Positions 13,548 through 25,954 are shown, numbered from the stretch's first letter. The stretch is 64,000 bases of DNA from Paramacrobiotus metropolitanus (GCF_019649055.1 NW_026570262.1:496001-560000), one strand, 5' to 3'. Translations and numbers: made by a program. The notes: generated by a model not told the origin, from the sequence alone.

Positions 13548-16177
13548 GTATTTCGTCGATAGAGTTATTGCAGATATTTGGTACCGAGATTAGTTTGTAT
13601 TAAATCGGATGATATGCATCTCCTGTAATATATATGTATAATTAATTTTTCTAACAGTTCTTAATATACTAGCTACGCATCCGGAAGACGGGAACCAGTT
13701 AAGGGAGTTTTTGACATTGCCGCCCTCCGACCGTCCGAGTCTCAAAGCAGCCTGAGCGATGAAACTCAGTACTTATCAGTATGGAACATATCCATACCTG
13801 CAGTAAGCTGAAATTAAAACAATTATCTCACGTTCATGTTTCATTTAGTGAAGACATTTTTAGAACAATGATGGTGAAGCATCCGGGTTAGTCCCGCTGC
13901 AGCAACTGTCGAGCGGCGCAAGCTGGTTATCCACAGCAATAATTCGTGCAAATTTCACGGAAGCGGCGACCGGCACAACCGAAAGCGCTGTCCGAGCTGC
14001 TGTGTACTTTACGCCTGAACGATATCGAGTCCATTTCGGTGACGAGCCGCTGGAGTCCATAATCACAGAGAAGCCCTACACATTCACACCGGGATTTCCC
14101 TATCGCATATCGGTGCGTATTCTGGATTACGACGGCCGGCCGCCGCCGCTCAGCACTACGAAAGCGGAAGTAGTTGCGCACTACTTCAAATACAACGGCG
14201 CGGGACAATGGTCGCCACTATCGTTCCAAGGCGACGTGCGCTGTGCTGGGCTGGTGACGCCTCCAATGTTCGTTGGCGGCACCGCATCAGGTAATACTAC
14301 AGTATTTTTATCATGACAATAGAAGCAATTGCGTATTGGAACGCTATAGATACTTTGCTGTTGTAGCTGCGATAACAACCCGTAAAGGAAGCAAACTGAA
14401 CCTTGCTCTTAGATTTTAATCCTATGGATTTTACCTTTTGGGTTTTATCTGTTCACCGGGATTGCGATCCTCCCACAACATGGCTGGCAAATGTAGCCTC
14501 CGACGGAACCATCAGCCTTGATATTCCTACGCCTCGCAACGCGGATTTTCTGGTGGTCAGAGTTTCTTACATGAATCAAACACCGCGCCTGTATCCATCG
14601 TTTCACATGGCCTTTGGCAAACAATCACGGAGCGGTAGCTTCCTGGTGATCAGCCAGGTCACGACGGAATTGCGAACTGGGAAGGAGGCGGTGTTTTTTA
14701 TTGACACCACGGATAGGAGCATGGAACCAGTTCATATTCTGGTATGCCAATCCTGACCGTCATTCTTTTTGAACGCATAACCGATGCTGACTGCGAAATA
14801 AACTGTATAGAGAGCGTCAGCATAACGTCGTAGGTGTTGTCAAGTTCCGATCCCAGTTTTCTCTGGACCGCATCCATCTTGAATCCCGGTCCGCGTGTAA
14901 CGGTTAGCGTACCAATGATGGAGCAAATGGGATCAACAGGACGTCTCTTCGCTTACTATGTCCGCAGTGACGGTGATCTTGTTGGCGATATCATGCAGCT
15001 GACAGTTGAGAACGACCAGAAACCATCCAAGGTAAACTGCACTGATTACTCACGTCGCTAAAATGAAAAGCAGTTGGCCAGCGCAGTGTTTTCCCTAGGT
15101 TACCGTATCTGTCGCAACCAAGAGTGGCTTGCAGTACGCTCAGCCCGGGGAAGAGATCACCGTGCAGGCACACGCCAGTCCGTTTTCCACGGTGGCCTTC
15201 CTCGCCGTGGATGAGAATACGTTGCGGAAGAATCCAGGCACCAATATAACGGCTGAAGTTGTGCGTAGACGTGGCGTTTCTTGCTGAGAGTTAATCAATT
15301 ATTTAGGGCTTGTCGACGTTGCATCTGTAGGTCAAGCTCACAAGAAAACCGGGAAAACCGAATCCCCAGTTTTTGTTGTCGGTTCTGGACCGTTTTATGG
15401 TATGTTGCTATACAAGGCTCGTCATACATTTTGCTAGAAAAGTCAGTTTAATAAAGATTAAAAAAGCTGGAATGCACCTCTGAACAAGATCGGACACCGG
15501 TCTTTGGTGTACTCAAAATATTCCGGCGGCACGTAATGTTCAAGGAATTAGAATTCAGCTAGTGGCGACCGATCGTCCTCGTAACAGACTAGTTTGCCAA
15601 GCCAGTAAAAATCATACAATTTCAGAGACCGCTGGATACCGGCCCCGTACGCCAGTTCTTTTAACCAACACCAACCTATCCACATCCAATATATCAACAA
15701 AATTATGGGAATATAAGAACTATTGCATTGGTGGCGACGTGGGACCAGGCTGTGGGGAACAACGGTTTTTTCTTCTGCCTGATGGCACCTTCGGTCGCTC
15801 ATGGGACGACAAATTCCACTATCCGGATTGGCCGTTATCACCGCAGTTTGACGACAAAACTCACTCCAGTTTCCTTTTCACATCCGCTGTAGCAGAGTAG
15901 GTGTACAAAGGAAATTAGTTGTATAAGCCATCGGCTATCGTGCTTTAAAATTTTTATACTCCGCAGAGCTAACGGGAATGTAATAATAAAAAGTAAAGCA
16001 CCGGATGCTATCGGCACATGGCAGATTTCGGCTTTCAGCCTGAGCAACACAACAGGATTAACGGTGTCCACGAAGCCATTCAAAGTTAGTCGAGGGGTTT
16101 TGCGGGAATTCGAAAAACCTCGATAACTTCATTTTGATTACAGCTACACGTGCTTCGACCGCTTCTCATTTCATTCG

Positions 16178-16447
16178 ACCTACCGTCCACCATCGTACGC
16201 CGGCAGAACCATACTATCGAGGTGGTCATGTATAACTTCATGGCAAAAAACCAAAATGTCACTGTTATGCTGGAGATGCACAATCCGGACAACACCACAG
16301 CGTCCTTCATGCAACATGTCGCTTCTCAGCCAGAAGTACCAGCAGTCGCTATCTTTAACATAATGCCGGAAAATGTTGGTGACGTGCGCGTTAAGGTTAC
16401 AGCAAAATCTGAATTGGCGTCCGACCAACTGGAAAGAATCCTTTCAG
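16178..16447 (+). repeat. Donor segment of an inverted 270-bp duplication (within the last exon of gene B)
   Basis: This part of the gene B exon encoding MG7 is repeated in reverse orientation at 19388-19657 inside gene C. By eye only two substitutions separate the copies. The 3' limit lies about ten bases before the premature stop of gene B, next to the point where homology with gene A ends. Confidence 0.9.
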
Positions 16448-16458
16448 TCATTCCATAA

Positions 16459-17092
16459 GACGTGTTTTGCTATTACAATTTCAGAGTTTATTTAAAAAGC
16501 TGCTTTGTGTGGTTTTTCTTTGAAATGATCGCGCTAACGAGGCGACAGCCCAGAGAAGCTACGAGCGCTATTTTGTGAGTTTGTTTGCGCAGTACAGTAT
16601 GCAATTCATATTTGTACTAGCCTAATAGTCACCGTGATTATACTCGGTCAGCTCGATACGATGATAACAGTTGTCATCCGTTTATGACAGTGAACTACTC
16701 ATAACAGTTAAATTTCCCGCTTTTAATGGAAAAGAAACGAAGACATGGCACATTATAGCAGAGTACGTGTACTTGCTGTGTGGCAAAGCTGGCAATAAGG
16801 CGGTCCTTGTTTCTACCGAATCTCTCGGCTTTCTAATTGCGTTTATTAACCTTAGCCGGTTTCGCCGATGACTAATCTACCGGATGCCACTATATGCCGT
16901 TGCCCACAAAGCCACTGATAAATTACAGGTGCAGACGAGTTCCGGCAATTAGGCGACGTGATACCTTGTGGCTACCGAAAGTTGAACGTGCTGCTTTATG
17001 CAGCAAAACTTCTTCTGCAGCGATGCTCTTCCGAGTCAGTGGTTTAGTATGGAGACTGCAATCAGCAGTGAGCTACGCCTGTTAGAAGCATA
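16459..17092 (+). promoter_or_regulatory. Spacer and presumed upstream region of gene C
   Basis: No gene is seen. The part from about 16841 resembles the sequence upstream of gene D (about 41985-42192): both hold a TTATTAACCTTAGCCGG-like block, and both have TTCCGAGTCAG about 50-60 bp before the ATG. That block contains a TCAG(T) initiator-like motif. Conservation between paralogues suggests a shared promoter, or may be plain duplication. Confidence 0.4.
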
Positions 17093-20000
17093 ATGGCCTC
17101 TGTGTGCAGTTCATCCGAGCTCCAAACAATGCCGGCTGTGCGTATACTCGTCATCGTGCTTGGTCTTTGCTCGGGTTTCGTAAGCGGACTCGATTATGTC
17201 ATTCTGGGACTGGGTGGCGTTGAACCTGGCAGACCATTTCCCGTCTCAATTTTGGTTTTCCATGCTACGTCGGATGTGAAGATTGACATGGCTCTAGTCG
17301 GACAGCGGTATCCGAAAACTTCTCTTTCTATTAACTGCTTGGTGCTTACGGGTTGCTAATGGAAACAACAATGTTTTTTTGAAAACAGGCACGCCGGCCA
17401 ATTGGTGTTCTCCTCTTCCGCCCTAATACAGGACGAACGTTTGACCACGCTAGAGATCAGTGTACGTGATTGTGTGATTAATAAGTATTTCATCAGATAT
17501 AACCGACTCGCATACCTCCCTTTGTTCGTTCGTGTAACGATTAACAACATACGCTAAATCTGCATATTTCTACAATGTTGAACAATAATGAGCTTGACCC
17601 TTGCGCAGTGCGCAAGCGAGCGTTCAATATTATAAATTAGAAAAAATCAGAACTCGCATATAAAGCGTACGGAATCTACGGATACGCGACAAGCGGTGTC
17701 GCACCATTGTCGCAACTGCTCAGTAAACCGGTTTATTTATGCAGTTATCGTACTTCATATGTTCAGTCAATTATTGGTTTCCTAGAACAGCCTGCACTGC
17801 ATCGTACTTGCCACGCGCCATGCAACTTCAACCGTACCGCACATCTTCATTTCTGCTTACGAAAAGTGTTTCCTTTATTTAGGTGGGTGATCTCTCCGCT
17901 ATGACAGCCGATAATATGACGCTATACATTAACGGAGCTGACTCGTCGGCAGCCTTTTCCGCCGCATATCCAAATATTTACTGGAACGCTGCAGTGCGCA
18001 AACCTGTAGAAGACCGGGACGCATTGTTCCCGAAAATTCTCATACAAACGGACCAGCCGCAGTGCCAAGCAGGAGATACAGTGCGCTTTCGCGTTGTGTC
18101 CGCCAGAAGCGTGGACGATCGGCAACAGCCTATGTTTGTGCGGCTTAACGTCCAGATTGTGGTACGTACTAGGGTTACTAGTTAGTACTATGGTTAACGA
18201 GCGATAGTAACTAGGCATAGCGTCCACTATGTTATCTTTTTTGGCTTGTGACAGGATCCGCTTGATAACGTGGTTAAAGAGTTCAACAACGACAACGGCT
18301 CCGAAGGTTGATAGTTTGAGCTGGATCAACATGAAATTCACTTGCAAGTTTGGCTTTCTCCTTTTGCTAGCTACTGGTTATTTTGCCGGCGAGATGTCAT
18401 TATCCGCGGATCCCCTGTTGGGCGAGTGGAGAGTTCGCGTGGTGAACGCTTCCGTTGGTGAATGTCCAGCTCCGGAACCGGTAAAAGGCAGATTCTTGTT
18501 TTATACGGTTGTATCCATCATTTTTCCTTAGAACATGCAAATTTTCTTTTTGTTTCGTACATTTTCATTTTTCGTGCAAATTTAGAACCACATGAAATGT
18601 TATAAAAATGCTTGACGTTATAGACAACACCGGCACCATCTGATTGTATGAACATCTTCGGATGCTTCATTCCTTATAACAAGAATCCCATTCTGGCCAT
18701 CAAACCATTCTTCGTTTACGAATTCAGTAAAGTTTATGTAATTAGCCGTCATTCCTTGGATCAGCTAAAACTTTAAATTATTTTAGTTTCCTCGCGATTT
18801 GAAGTTACAATTACCGACGCCAAAACCAACATCGTTCCGTCGGTGGATAAGGAAATTCGTTTCAAAGTATCGGCAAAGTAAGTTTCCGTGTCCTGGTTGC
18901 CGGCCGCTCCTTAGGTTACGGCTTTGAAACTCTAATTTAACTCTCGATAAAATAGTGGATCCTTTGGTAGTTCTGTGTTGTCCTATAGCTGGTCTCGGAT
19001 ACCTATAGGCGAAAATTACGGTTTATGCAACGCAAAAGCAAAGCTGCAGTCATAGTTGATACGGTATACACATGTTTGTGTCCTGATTGCTATATCACAT
19101 GATTGTTTGTGTCCATATTACCGGCAGTTGCGCACGCACTGTACGTAAGCTAAAAGGCACTCTTTGGACAAAAGCAATGGTTAGCGGGTTACCAAATAAT
19201 ATAAGAACGAACCGCAATATTGTCGTACTTTGCCTAGCAAAAATTATTGTATTGATAGCTAACTTCGAATTTTACAAGGTACTCATCTGGCAAGCCTGTC
19301 AAAGGAATTTTTGATGTTGCGATTGTCGTTTGGCATCGCAACTACAGTCATACCACATCAGAATTCGACGTTCAATACGTTATATGGCTGAAAGGATTCA
19401 TTCCAGTTGGTCGGACGCCAATTCAGATTTTGCTGTAACCTTAACGCGCACGTCACCAACATTTTCCGGCATTATGTTAAAGATAGCGACTGCTGGTACT
19501 TCTGGCTGAGAAGCGACATGTTGCATGAAGGACGCTGTGGTGTTGTCCGGATAGTGCATCTCCAGCATAACAGTGACATTTTGGTTTTTTGCCATGAAGT
19601 TATACATGACCACCTCGATAGTATGGTTCTGCCGGCGTACGATGGTGGACGGTAGGTAACATCGCGGACGATCACAATGACTTGTGACGTATTTCTGGAA
19701 CCGCCATCGTCGTTATTTCGTTTCTGCAGTACAACAGTACTCAGCCGCCGGCAGCATTGAACTGGATAAGACCTTGCAAAAGGCAGTCAAGTACCTGGAA
19801 CTGCAACTGGAATTTATTAAAAACGATTCGTACACGTTGGCTGTTACCAGCGATGCCCTGACTCAAGCCAACAGTCCAAAAAGGGCCGATGCACTGAGCC
19901 TGTTAAAACAGCGGATGGTGCATAATGAGTCTAGTAATCACTGGACTACCAACGGAGCTAACAATGATGTCGATAAAGACGCAGCGAATTCATATTCTAC

Positions 20001-21008
20001 CAGTTCGAAAGATGTCGAAGCTACAGCTTATGCTCTCCTTACATTTCTAGCCAATAAGGAACTGGACGCGTCATTGAAAATTGCAGCCTGGCTCGCGCCG
20101 AAGCAGAACGCCGAAGGTGGATTCTTTTTCGTCACGGTGAGCATATTTGAAGCAGTATTTAGAAAGATTTACTGTTTACGACAACATTCTTTGTAGGATA
20201 CTCCCCTCGCACTGGAAGCACTCTCCAAATTTGCACAGGTTCTGCATGGTTTGCCGTCATTAGAAATCGAAGTGATAAATGGCATTCAAAAAAGCGATTT
20301 TAGTATCACAGCAGAGACAGCTTTGCTGGTGCAGAGCATGAAATTTGCGGAAAAGCCACAAGAAATTGCTATAAATGTCAAAGGAAGCGGGTTGGCCGTG
20401 GCAGATGGACGTTTAATACGCTGCAGCCCAAAGAGTATGGAACCTTTGTCATCAACGCCACTCTAATTCCATCTTCTTCCAAGAAATCGCGTCTGGATCT
20501 GTGCATTAAGTAAGGACGATGCTATATCACCGAGTGTGTCACTTTTCGGTTTACCACTTGTTAAAAACGTTTTTAATGTATTCAGATAGGAGAAATATGG
20601 CGCGAGTACGACGGTTGTCGAGGTCAATGCACTCTCTGGATACGAATTTAACGGGGAAGCAATATCCATCTTCGTCGAACTGTGGAAGAATTGCGGAAAA
20701 CCCAACTGGAAAAAACGAACACCGTACTGAATCTGTATTCCAGGAGGTACTAAGTTACCAACTAAGTTCTACCGCGTGCTCATATGCTAATTCAGTAACT
20801 TCAGTTCGACTTCATTCTTTTGCAGACAACTTCGAAGACAAAGTGCTTCATTCTCAGCATGTACCGCGTTTACCGAGTGGAGCATTTGAGAATGCAGAGC
20901 ATTGTCGTTTACGATTACTACAGTTCTCAAGAACGCCGCACAGTGTTGTATGAACCACGACAATCTCGCGAGTCTGCTTATGCGGCACCCTTCACAACGA
21001 GCGAATAA
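17093..21008 (+). pseudogene. Alpha-2-macroglobulin/TEP-family gene C, middle deleted
   Basis: Starts with ATG at 17093 or 17129; the second gives a clean signal peptide (MPAVRILVIVLGLCSGFVSG) before LDYVILGLGG. Exons 17093-17307, 17389-17461, 17883-18161, 18255-18306, 18371-18480, 18624-18726, 18787-18877 and about 19279-19387 match MG1-MG4. Then 19388-19657 is an inverted piece of gene B, and homology resumes near 19700 in the second half of the TED. The MG5-MG7 exons and the thioester region are gone. Exons 19700-20136, 20197-20509, 20586-20746 and 20826-21008 complete TED, CUB and MG8. The 20197 exon changes frame near 20400, and the 20586 exon begins with an in-frame TAG and has a further frame change. 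An AATAAA lies near 21089. It is clearly non-functional as a full-length protein. Confidence 0.85.
19388..19657 (-). repeat. Inverted copy of gene B exon sequence inside gene C
   Basis: Reverse complement of 16178-16447, almost identical (a stretch of about 70 codons reads the same, with one Asn to Tyr change). It sits exactly where gene C loses homology to the intact paralogue. Confidence 0.9.
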
Positions 21009-21883
21009 CTCACAAAGCTTTTCTCGTTACGATACCGCCACAAAGATGTTAGTTGAAGTGTTCCGAATGCTGTAATTTAATGTTGGTGTTAATAAAGCGT
21101 TGAGGTTTTGATACACGCAAGTACTGTTAATTAGCGTTCGGAAGTTAAAAGGGTTGACAGCTTAATTCTAATAACTTCCGCAACCACGATCACCCGGATA
21201 TCTGCAGCTAACGCGTTGGTAATTAAAGTGACGTCAAAACATATATCGCTTTATTGCTACCGAATGATTGATAAATGTTCTTGCCATTTCGATGAAATGC
21301 TGTCCTCTAGCAAGTTGTCTCATGCATGCTTTCTTACCGTTGACCCCTTTGAGTGAATGTATTTTACCGATTTTGCGATAATTAAGTATTTGAAACTGCG
21401 GTACAACCGCAATACTATTATATCACGGTGTCAAGTAATGAATATATGAAAATGGGATCACAAATTAATCACAATCATATCAATAATAAGAATGTTTTCT
21501 GTTTTCACCAAGTACGTAATACACATTTGTGACTGTGTCAGCCCCATTAGTCAGTCCACTAAATTAATTATAGGTAGTTGTCGCAAGTTCTGCCAGTGGT
21601 GCAGCAATTCATTATTTTCGTGTTACCGGAACTGTGATGTATGTGAAAGTAGTATGTATGTACTGCATCGCGAAGTGCAGGGTATACACGATATACATCA
21701 CATTCCTGATTTACTGTTAACCACCAAGGAGCAGAAGAAAAAATCAACAAAGCGTTCGCCAAACAAAATTGTGTGCCCAATGGGGATTCGCTGGAACGGA
21801 ATGAGCCGCTTTTACCTGCTCGATAGCAAACATTAAACTGATGCCACATATGACCCTAATCATATTATGTCAAAGATGAGTAG
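21009..21883. other. Spacer after gene C, including a block duplicated after gene D
   Basis: No gene is seen. The stretch of about 21193-21590 is strongly similar to 52953-53325, with many shared runs such as TTGTCTCATGCATGCTTTCT. Both copies lie downstream of TEP-gene material, so the block is part of the tandem duplication unit. Confidence 0.7.
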
Positions 21884-22167
21884 TGTCAGAGTGCTGCGCA
21901 TATAGCACAGGATATTGGCACATGCGCCTCACCATCATTGGCTCGGCTTGCCATCCGCCAGCTTCTCAAACACGACTGATCGTGTTTGCCATTCGAGTGC
22001 CAGCTTCGGAACCGTTAACATCGATTCCTAGCATATTTTGGTTTCATGCCTTTTTTCCCTTTATTTCGATGTTGATTAGCTTTTATTTCGGTGAAATAAA
22101 GCGATTATTTCGAGGAGATGTTGTTTCCGTTGTCGTTTCTCTGTACAGCGTAGACGCTTCTCCGAGA
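21884..22167 (+). repeat. 5' LTR
   Basis: 284-bp direct repeat starting TGTCAGAGTGC and ending CTCCGAGA. It contains GAAATAAAGCG, a possible AATAAA polyadenylation signal, near 22094. It matches 40856-41140 except for one T. The end is GA rather than the usual CA. Confidence 0.85.
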
Positions 22168-22185
22168 TGGTGGAGATGCCTCAAG
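22168..22185 (+). other. Candidate tRNA primer-binding site
   Basis: TGGTGGAGATGCC directly follows the 5' LTR; TGG is the complement of the tRNA CCA end. The cognate tRNA was not identified. Confidence 0.45.
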
Positions 22186-23040
22186 ATTCCTGTCATCCTC
22201 TTTAGCTTTTCGCACTCGATAACGGCGTTACACTGAACACGCCATAACACGGAAGTTTGCGCGATCGCGCTGGGTTTCCTCACCTCCAGTGGAGACCACG
22301 GTCCATCAGCGATAGCCAGCAAAGAGCAGCAAAAGCAGGAGAACTCTCCCACAGAACCGAAGCACGAAGCGTCGCTGGTTCGGAAGGCACGCGGCCGCCA
22401 GCAAGGAGAAGAACCCAGGAACAATTCGATATTGTAAGCATACTGTGTTATACAGTACGGATATCACATGTAGATTATTTCTACAATAACCTAGACGTCC
22501 ACGTTTCTGTAAAATAACGAGTTTCTCCCGTATAAGGGAAGGATATAAATCTGGTTAGATTATTGCCATAAACTTTGGAAGGTTGCCCTGTAAAGAGAAT
22601 TATTTCTCGTAAATTGTCCTTCTTTAGGGGTCATTAGAATTGCAGTGGTATTTGAACGGTTGTTCTAATATTCCTTTTAATGGAACGACAATGACGGAAC
22701 CCGCGATAATTGTCGTTTTTGTGCAACCATTAGTCCGGTATATTGACGATATTCTAGTTGTGACGGAACGACCGTTCCGCAATCGGAAAAGTCAAAACAC
22801 TCGCTGATTTTATCAGCAGATATTTTCTTCGAAAGAGAGAGGAGGAGAACAATAGAGCCGAGCCGAGCAGGCTATTCATAGCCGCCCAGGCCAAATTTTG
22901 GTTACAGGCTGCAAAGCAGCGACACGTTGAGATACATTGACCCACAATGCAGTGGGGATAGTGCGTAAACTTGCTCGGAAATAAGTCTAGAATTTAACCC
23001 TGAGTTCTACCTTTTAATAGAGATAGATGTTAACGGCATA
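22186..23040 (+). promoter_or_regulatory. Untranslated leader with possible splice donor
   Basis: Roughly 850 bp between LTR and gag without a credible protein. GATATT|GTAAGC with the GT at 22434 is a good 5' splice-site match and could be the donor for the downstream acceptors at 31134, 36051 and 37637. This is inference only. Confidence 0.35.
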
Positions 23041-25327
23041 ATGCCCGTAAATCGTTCACCGCCAAGAAAACAACCAGCTATTGATCGGCTGAAACAGGGC
23101 GTAGAGGACGTCCTAAAATCAGCTAGTAAAGTACTGAAAGGGATAACCCACGATCCAGCAAAGGCTGGCACGAGCGATACTGTACAACAAGACAAAGTTA
23201 CCCGCAGCAAAACAAATCAGTTGAAAGGAGCAGGTGTGGAAATCACCCATAAAGTCCTTGAAGATAAACCTCGTAAACCGAGGAAAGCTACCGTAATGGA
23301 TCAAGGAGATAATCTCCTTGACACACCATTAATGCAACCGCCGGAACAATTGTTCTTTAGGCCGTTAACTCCAGATAAAGTCCGACAGGTTAATCCCGAT
23401 AATCGGGAAGAGGAACGCGCAGCAGCGCCAGAGCGATCAGATAGTACAACAGAATCGACGGCCACAACGGGGTCGTTCTCTCAAGTAAGCGAAAGTGAGC
23501 TCAATAAGTCCGCAACGACGGAAGAAGAAGACGAACCCGTGACAGTAATACCGAGTACATTGCGTAAGGCGCAATCATATACTGCTGATTTAAACGAATT
23601 GTGTGGAAATCACCCATAAAGTCCTTGAAGATAAACCTCGTAAACCGAGGAAAGCTACCGTAATGGATCAAGGAGATAATCTCCTTGACACACCATTAAT
23701 GCAACCGCCGGAACAATTGTTCTTTAGGCCGTTAACTCCAGATAAAGTCCGACAGGTTAATCCCGATAATCGGGAAGAGGAACGCGCAGCAGCGCCAGAG
23801 CGATCAGATAGTACAACAGAATCGACGGCCACAACGGGGTCGTTCTCTCAAGTAAGCGAAAGTGAGCTCAATAAGTCCGCAACGACGGAAGAAGAAGACG
23901 AACCCGTGACAGTAATACCGAGTACATTGCGTAAGGCGCAATCATATACTGCTGATTTAAACGAATTGTTGAACTCTGCGGCTAAGTCGACAACAGGTTC
24001 CCGTATTGTAGAATTGAAGCAAGCGACCGAAACTATTACGGCGAATCCAGTGTTGATCAAAGATCTGCAAAGGAAGTTAGAAGTAGCCGAAGATGAGGCA
24101 CAACACCATAAGAATCAGTATCAACACGCTCATAATTCCTTTAAAAATATGGAGAAGATCGTACTGGGCTTACGAGCCTTAATAGGCAAAAAGGATACGG
24201 CGATCGCCGAATTAAAGGAAAAAACAGATGAATTGCGCGCTAGAAATTCCGATTTGAATCAGCAATTAGCTGAAAAAGATACAGCCCTAGACCAAACGTG
24301 GAAGGAATATCAAAGGGTGAAAACTGACAATTTTCATCAAAAAGGGGAGATAACCCATCTGCAGTCTATGCTGCACGAGAGCCAGACCGAACATAAATCC
24401 CTAATTGGGAAATTTAACTCTCTAGCAAAGGATTATCGAACGTTATACGATCGACAAATGAACCCAGAAGCCGTAGAATACGGCGAGCGACCACTTAGCA
24501 GGGCATACGCCGCAAATACCGAAGAGACGCAATTGTCTCGGGCACAGCATACACCCTCGGCAATGAACGAGAGTGGTTCCCGGGAAATGCCGAGTGCTGA
24601 TAAACAGCAATATCTCCGCAGTATTTTGCGGGAAGAGATTCAACGAGCAGGCATCGCACAAAGCAGGACGGTAAGTCCTGTGAGGAAATCGGACTTGGCT
24701 GAAGTGATGCGACAGCCCGTGCCGCGCCCGAGCTACAATGCGAGCAAAGAAGACATCGATAGTTTTATAATTAAATTTGATCATGCAGCCACCGCTAATC
24801 GGTGGACTACAGATGAGAGAAAAATAACGGAGTTGGCATATTGCTTGAAAGATGAAGCCATTGTGTGGTACAACGGGTTGATCACTTCAAACGCTGCACC
24901 CACAACATACCGTGAATGGAAACAGCAATTAATCGCCAGATTTGGCGATTCTAAAAGATCGGTTAACGCGTTAGCAGAGCTAACAAATCGTAACTACCGC
25001 CCTGGCCAGGAAACCCTGGAAAGCTACTATCAGGCCATGATGACTTTACGCGATCGCGCTGGGTTTAATGGCACGCCTGAACAATTCGTGTCATTTTTTA
25101 TGCGCGGATTAAAATCACATGAAAAGCTTCACGATAAAATGGAAGTCATGCGACCTGATACCCCCGAGAGATTTCTCGAGATATTACGGTATTTGTCGTC
25201 TAATAATCCGGAAAAATACGTCATCCCAGTCGGGAATGTCCGACGCAAACAGGATAGAGATGCCGATGTAGTCAATGTGCAAAACTGCACAAGTCCAACC
25301 AAAATCGTACGCGGCAGCGGCGGCTAG
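23041..25327 (+). pseudogene. gag: gag, matrix/capsid part, interrupted by an internal duplication
   Basis: The structural protein that packages element RNA. ATG at 23041 opens a Lys/Pro/Ser-rich N-terminus. The frame shifts after a 367-bp tandem duplication (see 23234-23967) and continues from about 23603 to 25327. Seen are a long charged coiled coil (about 24050-24440), a Ser-rich linker, and a Retrotrans_gag-type capsid domain (about 24740-25200) with WYNGL and LESYYQAMMTLRDRAG motifs. The frame ends at TAG 25325 while the zinc-knuckle part is in another frame that overlaps from 25275. The original start and the capsid are sound; the break makes full-length Gag unlikely from this copy unless the duplication is an assembly artefact. 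Confidence 0.8.
23234..23967 (+). repeat. 367-bp exact tandem duplication within gag
   Basis: 23234-23600 is repeated at 23601-23967, apparently base for base. 367 is not a multiple of three, so the second copy is read in a different frame. Confidence 0.92.
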
Positions 25328-25886
25328 CCCGCCGCGGCCAAGCAGTAAGAACAGTGGGAAACCGAGTTATGGTAACCGTAACAATAATACCGGCAATATT
25401 CGTAGTAATATCCGCAAAGCTGAGAACAGCGATAGCCGAAATAACGGGGAAGATAATCGTGCGCCGTCTCGTAAAGAGCAGTGGGCGAACAATATCAGTA
25501 GAATCCAGGAAGCGACCGATCGGTCACCGGCCTTGCAGAAAACTTTGCGCGGCAACAGAGTAGTGAAGTACTGCCAGCACTGTGATTTGTGCGGGCATTA
25601 CTTCCGTGAATGTCAGTTTCGCGATAAACCGCGATGTGAGAACCCAACCTACCTAGCCTATCACGATCCGAAGACTGGAAATCGGCGATATGCCGCCGAT
25701 TTCTACCAGCGCCGTAATAGCAGCCAGTCAGGTAGCGAACCTAATTCGCCGGCAAGGCAGAGAAGTAGTTCTCGCCAGAGTACCGGCCCAGTAGAAGATC
25801 GGATACGTCCGACACCTGGATCACCGTTGCCGGATAATAATCCGTTCTCGGGCCTGGCCGATCAGGAAAACGAGGAGGGGCGGTAA
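25275..25886 (+). CDS. gag: gag nucleocapsid part with one CCHC zinc knuckle
   Basis: The 203-codon frame overlaps the end of the capsid frame by about 50 bp. It begins with an Ala/Pro/Ser-rich stretch, continues Asn/Arg/Ser-rich (basic, RNA-binding type), and carries CQHCDLCGHYFREC, an exact C-x2-C-x4-H-x4-C zinc knuckle at about 25570-25612. A second Ser/Arg-rich tail follows. It ends at TAA 25884-25886. Relative to capsid it is in the +1 frame; relative to protease it is -1 displaced with an overlap, as expected for a programmed -1 shift. Whether the capsid-to-knuckle change is natural or a mutation cannot be told here. Confidence 0.75.
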   Translation: MCKTAQVQPKSYAAAAASPPRPSSKNSGKPSYGNRNNNTGNIRSNIRKAENSDSRNNGEDNRAPSRKEQWANNISRIQEATDRSPALQKTLRGNRVVKYCQHCDLCGHYFRECQFRDKPRCENPTYLAYHDPKTGNRRYAADFYQRRNSSQSGSEPNSPARQRSSSRQSTGPVEDRIRPTPGSPLPDNNPFSGLADQENEEGR

Positions 25887-25954
25887 ATTCCGGCTTTACC
25901 GACCCGATTCCGCCCAAACCGCCGGACAAAATTGAAACAGTCGCAATCAACGGA

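Larger units (their letters stand above)
10187..16458 (+). pseudogene. Alpha-2-macroglobulin/TEP-family gene B, 3'-truncated with a frameshift
   Basis: The ATG at 10187 opens a signal peptide (MHLLYLVALFTFSCMVNG) followed by MG1 (LEYVIFG). Exons matched to gene A: 10187-10359, 10441-10519, 11140-11430, 11488-11539, 11619-11725, about 12050-12167, 12291-12381, 13673-13802, 13864-14290, 14413-14741, 14834-15031, 15099-15260, 15331-15399, 15626-15896, 15967-16084 and 16142-16458. The exon from 15626 keeps phase for eleven codons, then a T4 run at 15659-15662 is one base short against gene A and the frame is lost; it resumes one base over. The linker here reads CIGGDVGPGCGEQ (15724-15762), the only GCGEQ in the window, but it is not at a thioester site. 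Homology stops near 16447 and TAA follows at 16456, so TED and MG8 are absent. It is either a pseudogene or a truncated decoy-like protein. Confidence 0.75.

Noticed and set aside
15748-15762. GCGEQ in gene B as a working thioester
   Set aside because: It lies in the linker before MG7, not in a TED; gene B has no TED, and the paralogues have GCGG there.
21883-22424. Open frames on both strands of the LTR (also 40855-41260)
   Set aside because: They cover the LTR and its flank, include no protein features and exist only because the LTR is duplicated.
22258-25070. Shared GCGATCGCGCTGGGTTT between leader and gag
   Set aside because: A single 17-base match can arise by chance in sequence of this length, and no further similarity flanks it.
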